From Asaia bogorensis (lineage in GTDB: Bacteria; Pseudomonadota; Alphaproteobacteria; Acetobacterales; Acetobacteraceae): 40,012 nucleotides of DNA. Positions 10,132-21,803 of this stretch are shown piece by piece; position 1 is the first letter of the stretch; the number at the start of each line of letters is the position of its first letter. A program made the position numbers and the translations under genes. Below the pieces are notes generated by a model, which saw nothing but the letters and a program-made list of their open reading frames with translations, was not told the DNA's origin and ran no database searches. The stretch spans positions 1 through 40,012 of the forward strand of contig CAMCDA010000016.1 in the NCBI GenBank assembly GCA_945873195.1. The letters run 5' to 3'.

Positions 10132-11175
10132 ATGTCGTCCGACCTGCCGCTCATGCTCCAGACGACCTATGCGGACCTGCTCGACCGCGCGCGCGACGAT
10201 GTCTTCGCGGAGTCGTTTCCGACCGGGGGCACTTTCGTCGCCAAGACGCTCCGCAATCGCCGCTACTGGTATTTCCAGGCCTCCTCGCCGGAGGGGCGGA
10301 CGCAGAAATACGTGGGGCCGGAAACCCCCGCCTTGCTCGAACGGATCGAGGCCCACAGGGCCGAACGCACCAACCTGCGCGACCGGCGCGGTCTGGTGTC
10401 GATGCTGGTGCGGAGCGGCGGCCTCCCCCGTCCGTTGCCGGCGATCGGGGGCATTGTCACCGCCCTGGCGACCGCCGGCGTATTTCGCCTGCGCGGCGTC
10501 CTTGTCGGCACCGTCGCCTTCCAGAGCTACCCCGCGATGCTTGGCGTCCGTCTGTCGGGCACCGCGGTGCAGACCAACGACATCGACGTGGCGCAGTTCG
10601 CCGATGTCTCCCTGGCTGTTGGGGAACAAACCGCCCCGATGCTGGAAGTTCTGCGCGCGACCGATCCGACCTTCCGCGCGGTCCCGCATCCGCACGCCCC
10701 GCACGAGGTCACCTACGCCGCGTCCAACGGCCTGCGGGTCGACTTCCTCGCCCCCAATCGCGGGCGGGAGAGTGAAGTCCCCTACCGACTGCCGGCCTTC
10801 GGCACCGACGCGCAGCCGCTCCGCTTCCTGGATTTTCTGATCCGCGACCCCGAGCCGGCCGTTCTGCTGCATGGGACCGGCGTGCTGGTGTCCGTCCCGG
10901 CGCCTGCACGCTTTGCCTTGCACAAGCTGATCGTCTCCCGCCGCCGCCGCGAGGGCGATGCCAAGCGGGACAAGGACCTGGCACAGGCGCGGACCCTGCT
11001 GGACGCGCTGGTCCGGCGGCGCCCCGCGGACCTGCGTGCCGCCTGGGTGGAGGCAACCGGACGGGGCCGGACCTGGCAGCGCCTGCTGGCGGAGGGGCTG
11101 GCCGGCATCGACCCCCGCATCCAGGAAAAGGTCCGGGCTACCGTCGGCAACCCCACCCAACCGGTGGAATCGTGA
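10132..11175 (+). CDS. GSU2403-family nucleotidyltransferase-fold protein
   Basis: A 347-aa protein of the NTP_transf_8/GSU2403 type. An N-terminal helical region (MLQTTYADLLDRARDDVF, then FVAKTLRNRRYWYFQ) precedes a nucleotidyltransferase-like core. That core has GVLVGTVAFQSYPAMLGVRLSG and TNDIDVAQF, whose D-I-D corresponds to the metal-binding acidic pair of the fold, followed by GLRVDFLAP. A helical C-terminus (ALHKLIVSRRRREGDAKRDKDLAQA) resembles the helices of AbiEii/MNT-type enzymes. The biochemical role is unknown, and a toxin or nucleotide-transfer role is only inference from the fold. The ATG at 10132 is chosen because the upstream in-frame codons are formed by the inverted operator-like repeats. 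Fifteen nt separate the gene from TTGACC, a possible signal for the downstream ABC-F gene. Confidence 0.8.
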   Translation: MSSDLPLMLQTTYADLLDRARDDVFAESFPTGGTFVAKTLRNRRYWYFQASSPEGRTQKYVGPETPALLERIEAHRAERTNLRDRRGLVSMLVRSGGLPRPLPAIGGIVTALATAGVFRLRGVLVGTVAFQSYPAMLGVRLSGTAVQTNDIDVAQFADVSLAVGEQTAPMLEVLRATDPTFRAVPHPHAPHEVTYAASNGLRVDFLAPNRGRESEVPYRLPAFGTDAQPLRFLDFLIRDPEPAVLLHGTGVLVSVPAPARFALHKLIVSRRRREGDAKRDKDLAQARTLLDALVRRRPADLRAAWVEATGRGRTWQRLLAEGLAGIDPRIQEKVRATVGNPTQPVES

Positions 11176-11219
11176 CGGATCATCTTGACCTAAGCCCACG
11201 CTGACCCGATCACACCGCC

Positions 11220-13082
11220 ATGTCCCTTCTGACCCTCACCGGCGTCACCATCCGCCTCGGCGGCCGCACTTTGTTGGACGGCGCCGACCTCACCGTCGAT
11301 CCCGGCCGCCGCATCGGCCTGGTCGGGCGCAACGGCGCCGGCAAATCCACCCTGCTGCGCGCCATCGCGGGCGAAATCGTCATCGACGGCGGCGAAATCC
11401 GCCTCGCCCGCAACGCCCGCCTCGCGACCGTGAAGCAGGAAGCCCCGGAAGGCCCCGACTCCCTCCTCGCCATCGTCCTGCAAGGCGACCCCGAGCGCCT
11501 GTCTTTGCTCGCGGAAGCCGAGACAGCCGAACCGCACCGCCTGGCCGAAGTCCATGAACGCCTGCGCGCGATCGGCGCCGACAGCGCCCCCGCCCGCGCC
11601 GCCACCATCCTCGCCGGCCTCGGCTTCGATGAGAAAGCCCAGGCCCGCCCGGTCTCGGAATTCTCCGGCGGCTGGCGCATGCGCGTCGCCCTCGCCACGG
11701 CGCTGTTCGCCAACCCCGACATCCTGTTGCTGGACGAACCGACCAACCATCTCGACCTCGAAGCCACCATGTGGCTGGAATCCTGGCTCGCCCGCTTCCC
11801 CGGCGCCGCCCTGGTGGTCTCCCACGACCGCGGCCTGCTGGACCGGGCGGTGGAGGCGATCGCCCATCTCGATCGCGGCAAGATCAGCCTGACCCCGGGC
11901 GGCTTCGACGAGTTCGTGCGCATCAAGACCGAGAAGGCCATGCAGCAGACCCGCGCGGCCGAACGGATCGCGCTGGAACGCGCCCATATCCAGTCCTTCA
12001 TCGATCGCTTCCGCTACAAGGCCTCCAAGGCCCGTCAGGCGCAGGCGCGGATCAAGGCGCTGGAACGCCTGCCGCAGATCGAATCGGTGATCGAGGACAC
12101 GCCAACCCGCTTCAACTTCCCCGCGCCGGCCCGCATCGCCCCGCCGATCCTGGCGCTGGACCGCTGCGACATCGGCTACAACGGCGTCCCTGTCCTGCGG
12201 AACGTGTCGCTGACCGTGGACATGGACGACCGCATCGCCCTGCTCGGCGCCAACGGCAACGGCAAGTCCACTTTGGCCAAGCTGCTGGCCGACCGGCTGG
12301 AACCGCTGTCAGGGGAAATGCGGCGCGGCCCGAAGCTGAAGGTCGGCTATTTCGCCCAGCACCAGACCGACGAACTGATCTTCGAGGAAACCCCCGTCGA
12401 TCACATGGCTCGTGCCCTGCCGCGCGCGACCCCCACCCAGGTGCGGAGCCAGCTCGCCCGCTTTGGCCTCGATGCCGACCGCGCCGACATGCCGATTTCC
12501 AAACTCTCGGGCGGGGAGAAGGCGCGCCTGCTGCTGGCTCTCGCCACCCGCGACGCGCCGCAACTCCTGATCCTCGACGAACCGACCAACCATCTGGACA
12601 TCGACGCCCGCGAAGCCCTGGTGAAGGCGCTGGCGGATTTCGAGGGCGCGGTCCTGCTGATCACCCACGACCCGCATCTGGTGGAACTGGTGGCCGACCG
12701 GCTGTGGCTGGTGGCCGACGGATCGGCCCGCGCCTATGACGGCGACCTCGACGACTACCGCGCCTTGCTGGTCGAACGCGCCCGCCCCGCCGGCAAAGCC
12801 GAGATCGCCACCCGCCGCGACGACCGCCGCGAACGCGCCGAGGCGCGCCTTGCCGTGGCCCCCCTGCGCAAGAAGGCCCGTGATGCCGAAGCGCGGATCG
12901 CCAAGCTGAAGACCGAGAAGGACTCGATCGAGAAGAAACTCGCCGATCCCGCCTTGTACGCGCCCAACCGCGTGGCGGAGGTCACCGCCGCCAACACCCG
13001 CCTGGCCGCCATCGCGAGGGAAACCGCCGCGGCCGAGGAGGAATGGCTGGCGGCGGAGGAAGCTCTGGAAGCTGCATCCTGA
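11220..13082 (+). CDS. ABC-F family ATPase (YheS/Uup-like)
   Basis: A 620-aa soluble ABC-F protein with two ATPase cassettes and no membrane segment. Cassette 1 has Walker A GRNGAGKS (36-43), signature SGGWRMR and Walker B LLLDEPTNHLDLEA. Cassette 2 has GANGNGKS, LSGGEKARLLLA and LLILDEPTNHLDID. An Arg/Lys-rich helical linker (about 235-285, RFRYKASKARQAQARIKAL) joins them. A charged C-terminal coiled coil (about 530-620) resembles the Uup/YheS tail. ABC-F proteins act on ribosomes in translation or rescue. No Shine-Dalgarno precedes the ATG. TTGACC (11185-11190) with GATCAC (11208-11213) would put a transcription start at the ATG itself, so a leaderless mRNA is possible. Which ABC-F subfamily it belongs to is uncertain. 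Confidence 0.92.
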   Translation: MSLLTLTGVTIRLGGRTLLDGADLTVDPGRRIGLVGRNGAGKSTLLRAIAGEIVIDGGEIRLARNARLATVKQEAPEGPDSLLAIVLQGDPERLSLLAEAETAEPHRLAEVHERLRAIGADSAPARAATILAGLGFDEKAQARPVSEFSGGWRMRVALATALFANPDILLLDEPTNHLDLEATMWLESWLARFPGAALVVSHDRGLLDRAVEAIAHLDRGKISLTPGGFDEFVRIKTEKAMQQTRAAERIALERAHIQSFIDRFRYKASKARQAQARIKALERLPQIESVIEDTPTRFNFPAPARIAPPILALDRCDIGYNGVPVLRNVSLTVDMDDRIALLGANGNGKSTLAKLLADRLEPLSGEMRRGPKLKVGYFAQHQTDELIFEETPVDHMARALPRATPTQVRSQLARFGLDADRADMPISKLSGGEKARLLLALATRDAPQLLILDEPTNHLDIDAREALVKALADFEGAVLLITHDPHLVELVADRLWLVADGSARAYDGDLDDYRALLVERARPAGKAEIATRRDDRRERAEARLAVAPLRKKARDAEARIAKLKTEKDSIEKKLADPALYAPNRVAEVTAANTRLAAIARETAAAEEEWLAAEEALEAAS

Positions 13083-13109
13083 GGGGGCATACACCCAAAA
13101 GAATGTAAT

Positions 13110-13157
13110 TTAGACGCTTGTCTAACGCTATGGTTGTATTATCCTACGTTCGTAGGA
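13110..13157 (+). promoter_or_regulatory. Two dyad elements upstream of the Hint protein gene
   Basis: Two short inverted repeats lie in the 106-bp gap before the gene at 13189: TTAGAC-gctt-GTCTAA (13110-13125) and TCCTACG-tt-CGTAGGA (13142-13157). They occupy the expected promoter/operator zone of an AT-richer stretch and could be regulator-binding sites. Neither has a following T run, so they are not intrinsic terminators for the ABC-F gene. Confidence 0.4.
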
Positions 13158-13188
13158 ACAACTTGCGTCAGAAGGAAGCGGCTGCACC

Positions 13189-16122
13189 ATGGCAACGTCA
13201 ACTTCCACCTGGACGACCGGCATCAGCGCGGATTGGTCGGTCGCGGCCGATTGGACGCCAACGGGCGCGCCGAACAGCGCCGGCATCGATGTTCTGATCA
13301 ACGCCATCCCCGTCGGCGGCGCCTATACGGTCTCCATCGCCTCGGGCCAGACATTTTCGGTGGTGAGCGTCACGCTCGACCAGGCCGCCGCCGGCCTCGA
13401 CATCGCCGGTGTGCTGCGCCTGAACGGCGGCGCCCTGGCGGCGAAGCAGGGCGCGGTCACGCTGTCCGGCGGCACGCTGAACAACCTGGGCACGCTGTCC
13501 GGGCTGCTGGAGGGGCAGGGGGCGTTCACCGGCTCCACCGCGCTGGTGAACCAGGGCACGATCGTCAACGACTCCGGCAACCTGTTCATCCTGGCCCCCT
13601 TCACCAACGCGGGCACGGTGGTCACCAACGGGCCGGGCGGGGCCTTCCTCGGGATCGAGGGCGCCAGCTTCTCCAACCTGTCGGGCGACACGCTGACCGG
13701 CGGCACCTACATCTCCCAGGGGAGCGGCACCGCCTTCAACATCATGGGCATCGCCGTCGGCGCGAGCAGCCGGATCGTCACCAACGCGGCGACCCTGGTG
13801 CTGGACGGGCGGGCGACGGACATCCAGGGCTTCAACGCCGGCACGTTCGAATCGATCGCCCTGCAACTGCAAACCATCGCCGCCGCCGGCGCGCTGGACG
13901 TGCTGGGCGGGCGCGGCTTCACCACCGCCAACGCGCTTCTGGATGCCGGCCGGCTGCGGATCGAGGGTGGGACCCTCGCGACCGGCGGCCTGACGGTGAC
14001 CGGCGCGCTGCAAGGCTTCGGCCAGGTCATCGGCGGGGTCGCGAATGCCGGCGTGATCTCGGCCTCCGGCGGCGTGCTGGCGATCGACGGCGCCATCACC
14101 GGCCTGGGCAGCCTGTCCGTCGAGGCCGATGGGCGGATGATCCTGGAAGGCGCCGCGGCGACCGGGCTGACGGCGGACGGGACTTTGTATCACACCGAAG
14201 GCCTGCTGGATGTCGGCATGGTGACCGGCACCGGCACGCTGGTGGTCGAAAACGGTGCCACGCTGGCGCTCGGCACCGCCGGTGCCCAGACAATCGTCTT
14301 TGGCGGCGCCAATGCGACCCTGCGGCTGGACGACCCCGTCAGTTTCACCGGCACGCTGGTCGGATTTGGCCCCGGCGATCTGCTGTTCGAGCCGGATGCA
14401 CTGATCCTGGCCGGCGTTTCGGCCTCGGCCGCCACGATCGTCAACGGCAATACCCTGGCGGTGATCGCCGGCGGCGCCACGATCGACACGATCGCCCTCG
14501 GCGGCGACTACACCGGCGCCGCTCTGGCGACCGTGGTGCAGGGGGGCGATACCGTGATCACGCCGCTATGGGGTGGTCCACCGCGCGACGGTCTGGACGC
14601 GATCATCACCGTCGATGACCAGGCGAACCTCGATCCGACGCTGGAGCGCCAGATCGTGGGCCTGCTGCAGGCCGCGACGGACGACTGGGGCCAGTATGTC
14701 ACCGGCCACGCGCCGCTGCGGATCAGCCTGACAATCGCCGATACAACGAATGGCGCGATCCTCGCCTCGGCCGGGTTCGCCGGCAGTATCCCGAGCGGCC
14801 AGACCATCGGGACACAGGAGATCTGGACGCCGGCCAGCATCCACGCGCTGACCACCGGCAGCTATATCCAGGGCTCCACCGCCGACATCAACATGACGCT
14901 GTTCGCCGGCGGGTCGAACCTGACCAACCTGTTCATCGATCCGACGCCCGAGGAGGAAGGCCCGGTCCCCCTCCTCAAGTTCGACCTGCGCACCGTGTTC
15001 CGGCACGAGATGGCGCACGGGCTGGGGTTCGCCGGCTTCGCCAATCCCGATACCGGTATCGTCGGCAACGACATCACGTTGTTCGACTTCCATACGCAGT
15101 CGATCGTCAACGCCGGCACGATCGAACAGGCGGTCTTTACCGGACCGCTGTCGCAAACCGCTTATGGGCTGTTCCTCGGCACCGGCGTCGATACGCCCAT
15201 CCCCCTGACCACGCTGAACAATGGGCAGGCGCTGTTCCATTATGCCAACAGCGCCGGCGATCCGCTGGGGTCGTTGCTGATGAACGGGATCGGGCTGGGG
15301 ACCGGGACCTCGGTCGCGATTTCGGCCATCGACCTGGCGATGCTGCGCGATGTCGGCCTGCCGGTGACGGCCGGGATCGTCTGCTATGCAAGCGGCACCC
15401 GTATCCGCACCGAATCCGGCGCAAATTCCCGCGCCGCGTCCGGCGACATCGCGGTGGAGCATCTGTCGGTCGGCGACCGCGTGATCACCGCCGATGGCGT
15501 GGCCGAACCGATCGTCTGGATCGGCCGCCGCCGGGTGGATTGCGCGCGCCATCCCAGGCCCGCGCAGGTCTGGCCGATCCGCGTGTCCGCCGGGGCCTTT
15601 GGCCCGGGACTGCCGGCGCGGGATCTGTTCGTCTCCCCCAATCACGCGCTGTATTTCGATGGCGTCCTGATCCCGGCCCGCGTCCTGGTCAATGACTTGA
15701 ATGTGCAACAAGTCGAATGCCAGTCAATCGAGTATTTCCATGTCGAACTGCGCCGTCACGATATATTGCTGGCCGAGGGGCTGCCGGCGGAAAGCTACCT
15801 CGAATGTGGCGATCGCGTTGTGTTCGAGGGTGCGGGCCCGGTCATCACGCTGTTCCCCGGCTTCGCGACCCAGACATGGGAAAGCGGCGGGTGCGCGGAA
15901 CTGAAACTCGTGGGCGCGGAGGTCGCGGCGGCGCGGGCGCTGTTGTTGCATCACGCGAAGGCGTGTCAGAAATCACACGCGCAGGCGTGTCTGAAGCCAC
16001 ATGTGAAGCCACGCTCGGGGGCAGGCGGCAAGCCGCGTGCCGGCGCGGGCTCGAAGGTTCGGCCGGCGCCCCTGTCCCGAGGTGGCATGCCCCGCGGGGG
16101 CAGGTCCCAGGTTTCGGCTTAA
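13189..16122 (+). CDS. Large beta-repeat / HExxH metalloprotease-like / Hint_2 domain protein
   Basis: A 977-aa multidomain protein. Residues about 1-460 are Gly/Ala/Thr/Asn-rich repeats (GGTLNNLGTLSGLLEGQG, TLVVENGATLALGTAGAQ) of the kind that form a beta-helix in adhesins and autotransporters. Residues about 480-720 contain FRHEMAHGLGFAGF (H606, E607, H610), a zinc-metalloprotease HExxH with the following LGF; a third histidine at the metzincin spacing is absent. From C732 a Hint_2 (hedgehog/intein) autoprocessing domain begins (CYASGTRIRT... DLFVSPNHALYFDG). The last 55 residues are a basic His/Lys/Arg/Gly tail with an 8-residue repeat (HAKACQKS/HAQACLKP). No Sec signal is visible, so type I or another non-classical export would be needed. 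The ATG has AAGGAAG upstream. It is probably an exported, self-cleaving surface or secreted protein; substrate and partner are unknown. Confidence 0.85.
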   Translation: MATSTSTWTTGISADWSVAADWTPTGAPNSAGIDVLINAIPVGGAYTVSIASGQTFSVVSVTLDQAAAGLDIAGVLRLNGGALAAKQGAVTLSGGTLNNLGTLSGLLEGQGAFTGSTALVNQGTIVNDSGNLFILAPFTNAGTVVTNGPGGAFLGIEGASFSNLSGDTLTGGTYISQGSGTAFNIMGIAVGASSRIVTNAATLVLDGRATDIQGFNAGTFESIALQLQTIAAAGALDVLGGRGFTTANALLDAGRLRIEGGTLATGGLTVTGALQGFGQVIGGVANAGVISASGGVLAIDGAITGLGSLSVEADGRMILEGAAATGLTADGTLYHTEGLLDVGMVTGTGTLVVENGATLALGTAGAQTIVFGGANATLRLDDPVSFTGTLVGFGPGDLLFEPDALILAGVSASAATIVNGNTLAVIAGGATIDTIALGGDYTGAALATVVQGGDTVITPLWGGPPRDGLDAIITVDDQANLDPTLERQIVGLLQAATDDWGQYVTGHAPLRISLTIADTTNGAILASAGFAGSIPSGQTIGTQEIWTPASIHALTTGSYIQGSTADINMTLFAGGSNLTNLFIDPTPEEEGPVPLLKFDLRTVFRHEMAHGLGFAGFANPDTGIVGNDITLFDFHTQSIVNAGTIEQAVFTGPLSQTAYGLFLGTGVDTPIPLTTLNNGQALFHYANSAGDPLGSLLMNGIGLGTGTSVAISAIDLAMLRDVGLPVTAGIVCYASGTRIRTESGANSRAASGDIAVEHLSVGDRVITADGVAEPIVWIGRRRVDCARHPRPAQVWPIRVSAGAFGPGLPARDLFVSPNHALYFDGVLIPARVLVNDLNVQQVECQSIEYFHVELRRHDILLAEGLPAESYLECGDRVVFEGAGPVITLFPGFATQTWESGGCAELKLVGAEVAAARALLLHHAKACQKSHAQACLKPHVKPRSGAGGKPRAGAGSKVRPAPLSRGGMPRGGRSQVSA

Positions 16123-16574
16123 GAATACCGTCTGATATGTTACCAAACTTGCATGTTTGAAACCGGTCTGTTCTTGTTGGTGACACCCGCGCGGGCCCGA
16201 TCTGGCACGGACTGGACAAGCATCCTGGAAAATATCATCAAAATATCGCCCTGGGACGGACGGAAGCACTTGCCAACACAGCAGGGTAGGGCTACCTACC
16301 CGCTATTCCTGTCGCGAATCCGGTTAATTTGGCTTGATCGCCGCGGGTTGCTTGACCCATTCAATGGCTTCTCGATGCTACGTGACGACATGCCGGCCGA
16401 ATGCGGCCAGGAACGAGCTCAACGATAATCATGAACCGAACGTCCCCGGATTTTTGGCGTGGCTTTGCCTCAATCCCATGCCCCCTTGGGGTCCTCCCCA
16501 TCGGAATCGGCGCCATGTCAGGCGCTGTCATGCCACCGGACGGAACGTTCCCCAATCAAACCGGGTGATACGAA
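16123..16574. other. 452-bp intergenic region without a convincing gene
   Basis: This stretch is lower in GC than its surroundings and shows no protein with family features. It holds one clean hairpin, GGGTAGG-gcta-CCTACCC (16284-16301), without a T run. A 91-codon frame from 16153 lacks the third-position GC bias of the real genes. A weak TTGACC (16352-16357) could belong to a promoter for the coiled-coil gene. Confidence 0.6.
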
Positions 16575-17426
16575 TTGTCAGAAAACGTCAAGGCAAGGCT
16601 GGATCTTTCCAACCTGAACGCCGAACAGCCAGCGTCCGACGGCGCGCCTCTCCCCGCCGGGCAAATGGATGACGCCGAAGCGCAGATGCGGCGCGCGCTG
16701 GGCCTCAATGGAGGCATGCGATCCAGGCCGGAACCAGAACGCGGCGACCAGCCGTCGCAGTCCCGCATGCAGGACCGCTTCAGCCCCGCCCATCGGCGCC
16801 GGTTCGTGCAGGATGGCGATGTCCAGGTGGCCTATGTTCGCCAGCCTGATCCCGCCGCCCGCCAGCCGGTCCAGGCCTCGCCGCTCGCGGCCCGCCTGCA
16901 ACGCGTTGAAACCACCCTCGCCGCGGAAACCGCCGCCCGCCAGCTCGCGGAACGCACCCTCACCGAAGCTCAAACAACAATCCGCGATCTCCGCACCAAG
17001 CTCGGCCATGCAGACCTCGCGCGCAATGAAGCGACGGAAGCGCTGCGCCGGGACCGCGAAGCCCAGGCCGCCGCCCGCGCGGAATTGCAGGAACAGATCG
17101 CCCGCCAGCAGGAAGTCGAGGAACGGCTGAAGACGCTGCAACGCGATCTGAACGCCGCCCAGACGGCCCTTCAGGAAGAACGCGGCGAACGCAAGGCGCT
17201 CGAAAAAACCCTCCGCGCGGCCGAGGAAGCGCGCGAAACCGCCGAACGCCTCGTGCGGGTCCTGTCCGAGGAGGAGGCCGCCGCCACCGCGACCGTCACC
17301 ACGCTCGCCTCCCGCCGGCCTACCAAGGCCAGCCCCAAGGCCGCCGCCCCTGTGGCCGTCGAGGAAACCGAGGAGCCGGAGCCGGTCAAATGGTGGCTCA
17401 GCGGCGCCAGCGCCAAGCGGCGCTGA
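16575..17426 (+). CDS. Coiled-coil hypothetical protein with C-terminal KWWL motif
   Basis: A 283-aa protein with no recognised enzymatic domain. The N-terminal 100 residues are polar and probably disordered (SENVKARLDLSNLNAEQ... AEAQMRRALGL). Residues about 105-235 form a long Ala/Glu/Arg heptad-type coiled coil (LQRVETTLAAETAARQLAER and onward). After an Ala/Pro/Lys linker comes EPVKWWLSGASAKRR. The isolated Trp pair in a charged tail suggests a short docking motif. The start is TTG at 16575, because an in-frame TGA lies three codons upstream and GGTGA sits 6 nt before it; an ATG at 16662 is an alternative. It could be structural or cell-envelope related, but nothing in the sequence proves that. 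Confidence 0.7.
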   Translation: MSENVKARLDLSNLNAEQPASDGAPLPAGQMDDAEAQMRRALGLNGGMRSRPEPERGDQPSQSRMQDRFSPAHRRRFVQDGDVQVAYVRQPDPAARQPVQASPLAARLQRVETTLAAETAARQLAERTLTEAQTTIRDLRTKLGHADLARNEATEALRRDREAQAAARAELQEQIARQQEVEERLKTLQRDLNAAQTALQEERGERKALEKTLRAAEEARETAERLVRVLSEEEAAATATVTTLASRRPTKASPKAAAPVAVEETEEPEPVKWWLSGASAKRR

Positions 17427-17464
17427 CACCGGCGGATTTGTCCGTCCAGACAGATGTCCTGACC

Positions 17465-17492
17465 CTCGGCCGTTGCACCCGGAACGGCTGAG
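17465..17492. terminator. Stem-loop between convergent genes
   Basis: CTCGGCCGTT-gcacccgg-AACGGCTGAG forms a 10-bp stem (one G-T pair) between the ends of the coiled-coil gene and ccmB. It lacks a T tract, so termination here would be weak or Rho-assisted. Confidence 0.4.
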
Positions 17493-17513
17493 GCACCCAT
17501 CACGGGCCCGGGA

Positions 17514-18170
17514 TCATTCCGCCGCCCCGCGAAGCGCTGCCCCGGCCGCCAGCGGACACAGCGGCAGGGCCCCCGCCAGCATCGCTGCCAGCAGCAGAAG
17601 ATGCGGCCGCACCGACAGCCCGCCCGACGCCGCATCGGCAGCCGCGACCCCAAAGATGAGCACCGGCGCCGCCAGAGGCAGCACCAATAGCGGCAGCAGC
17701 ACGCCGCCCCGACGCGCGCCCAGCACGATGGCGGCGGCGGTGGTGCCCAGCAGTGACAGCAGCAAGGTCCCGAACAGCAGGCCCGCCAGCAGAGCGGGAA
17801 TCGCCTCCTCCGGCAGGCGCAGCATCACCGCCAGCGGCACCGCGGCCACCAGCAAGGGCAGCCCCGTCACCAGCCAATGCGCCGCCGCCTTGGCCAGCGC
17901 GATCAGGCTGGGAGGCAGGCCCGACAGCAGCAACTGGTCCAGCGACCCGTCCTCCAGGTCCGCGCCGAACAGCCGATCCAGCGGCAACAGCGCCGCGAGC
18001 AGGGCGCAGACCCAGATGATGCCGGGCGCGAGCCGCCCCAAGGTCTCCGGCGCCGGCCCGATCGCCAGCGGAAACAGCGACGCGGCGACCACGAAGAACA
18101 GCAGCGCGGCCATCGTATCGGCGCCGTGCCGCAGCGACAGCCGCAGCTCCCGTCCCAGGATCGCGATCAT
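17514..18170 (-). CDS. ccmB: Heme exporter protein CcmB
   Basis: A 218-aa integral membrane subunit of the CcmABCD ABC complex, which releases heme-loaded CcmE during system I cytochrome c maturation. Six hydrophobic segments are visible, and the family start [25 protein letters not shown] and the loop [21 protein letters not shown] are diagnostic. Length matches the family (about 220 aa). Its ATG overlaps the ccmA stop as ATGA, showing translational coupling. No ccmC or ccmD follows; the next gene downstream is convergent, so the rest of the Ccm genes must lie elsewhere. Confidence 0.95.
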   Translation of the reverse strand: MIAILGRELRLSLRHGADTMAALLFFVVAASLFPLAIGPAPETLGRLAPGIIWVCALLAALLPLDRLFGADLEDGSLDQLLLSGLPPSLIALAKAAAHWLVTGLPLLVAAVPLAVMLRLPEEAIPALLAGLLFGTLLLSLLGTTAAAIVLGARRGGVLLPLLVLPLAAPVLIFGVAAADAASGGLSVRPHLLLLAAMLAGALPLCPLAAGAALRGAAE

Positions 18171-18769
18171 CGCAGGCGCAGCTCCGCCACACCGTCCAGC
18201 GGCAGCGGCACATGGGTGGCGGCGATAACGATCCCGCCCGCGGTGCGGTGGCCGGCCAGCAGCGTCCCGAATCGGGCGATCGCCGCCGAATCGAGGCCCA
18301 GCGTCGGCTCATCCAGCAGCCAGATCGGCGCCGGCGTCAGCGCCAGGCGCGCCAAAGCGAGCCGCCGCTTCTGCCCGGCGGAGAGCATGCGGGCCGGCAG
18401 ATCGGCCAGGGCCTCCAGCCCCAGCGCGGCCAGGGCGGCGGTGACGGAGCCGCCCGAGAGCCTCGCCGGCAGGGTCAGATTCTCGGCCGCGGTCAGGCCC
18501 GCCTTCACCGCATCCTGGTGCCCGACATAGGCGACGCGGCCCGCGTGCTCGGTTGGATCGGCCAGCGCATCGGCATTGTTCCAGAATAATTGGCCGGCCA
18601 TGGGGCGGGTCAGGCCGGCCAGCAGGCGCAGCAAGGTGGACTTCCCCGACCCGTTCGGCCCGGCCAGCACGAGGGCGCCGCCGGCCGGCACCGCGAAGCC
18701 GAGGTCGCGGAACACCAGCCTTTCGCCGCGAAAGGCCGCCAAACCCTCGGCTCGCAAACCCACGTTCAT
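18167..18769 (-). CDS. ccmA: Cytochrome c biogenesis ATP-binding protein CcmA
   Basis: A 200-aa ABC ATPase of the Ccm heme-handling complex. Walker A is GPNGSGKST (37-45), the Q-loop region reads [20 protein letters not shown] (family-typical), the signature is [14 protein letters not shown] and Walker B is [12 protein letters not shown]. The SAGQ form of the signature is characteristic of CcmA. The ATG at 18769 has a G-rich stretch upstream and gives the normal length; an upstream TTG is less likely. It is divergent from acnA across 143 bp and overlaps ccmB by 4 bp. Confidence 0.95.
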   Translation of the reverse strand: MNVGLRAEGLAAFRGERLVFRDLGFAVPAGGALVLAGPNGSGKSTLLRLLAGLTRPMAGQLFWNNADALADPTEHAGRVAYVGHQDAVKAGLTAAENLTLPARLSGGSVTAALAALGLEALADLPARMLSAGQKRRLALARLALTPAPIWLLDEPTLGLDSAAIARFGTLLAGHRTAGGIVIAATHVPLPLDGVAELRLR

Positions 18770-18774
18770 TCGGC

Positions 18775-18800
18775 CCCCAATGGACAACCCCAATGGACAA
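18775..18800. repeat. 13-bp tandem direct repeat upstream of ccmA
   Basis: CCCCAATGGACAA occurs twice back to back (18775-18787, 18788-18800) in the ccmA/acnA divergent control region, immediately upstream of the ccmA start. On the minus strand each copy begins TTGTCC, which resembles a -35 block. It could be a duplicated regulator site or a recent slippage duplication. Confidence 0.7.
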
Positions 18801-18820
18801 GCGGGGCCTGTGACATTAAA

Positions 18821-18902
18821 GCCGCCGCCAGTCCATAATGCAGCGGCGGCGTTCCATCTTCCCGCGCCGCCCCAACCCAGAGGCGTCCCGCAAAACGGGA
18901 CG
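18821..18902 (+). promoter_or_regulatory. Two hairpins in the acnA leader
   Basis: GCCGCCGC (18821-18828) pairs with GCGGCGGC (18843-18850) across a 14-nt loop. CGTCCCG-caaaa-CGGGACG forms a second hairpin (18884-18902) ending 10 nt before the acnA ATG. The second hairpin abuts the likely ribosome-binding site (GGTAGG, 18902-18907) and could affect translation start. Neither is followed by a T run. Confidence 0.4.
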
Positions 18903-18912
18903 GTAGGCGCGC

Positions 18913-21606
<2,694 letters not shown>

Positions 21607-21682
21607 GGCTCCGTCGCTTCCGTCCGACGTGTTCAGATGGCGGTCCGCAAGACCGTCGTTGAGCAGGACCCTGAGCAAGCCA

Positions 21683-21716
21683 AGTGCCTCCCGGAGCCCA
21701 CGCCCCGGGAGGCACT
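21683..21716 (+). terminator. Stem-loop downstream of acnA
   Basis: AGTGCCTCCCGG and CCGGGAGGCACT form a perfect 12-bp stem around a 10-nt loop. It is followed by GTCCGTT rather than a T run, so it may act as a 3'-end stabiliser or an imperfect terminator. Confidence 0.55.
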
Positions 21717-21803
21717 GTCCGTTGCGACGTTTTCACGGTCCCGCTTGGACACGCTCTCGTCGGACAGCGGTGCGTGTTGACGCGCACGCGCGTGCGGGCA
21801 GTG

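Noticed and set aside
16153-16428. 91-codon plus-strand frame in the gap before the coiled-coil gene
   Set aside because: Low third-position GC compared with real genes here, no Shine-Dalgarno, no recognisable motif.
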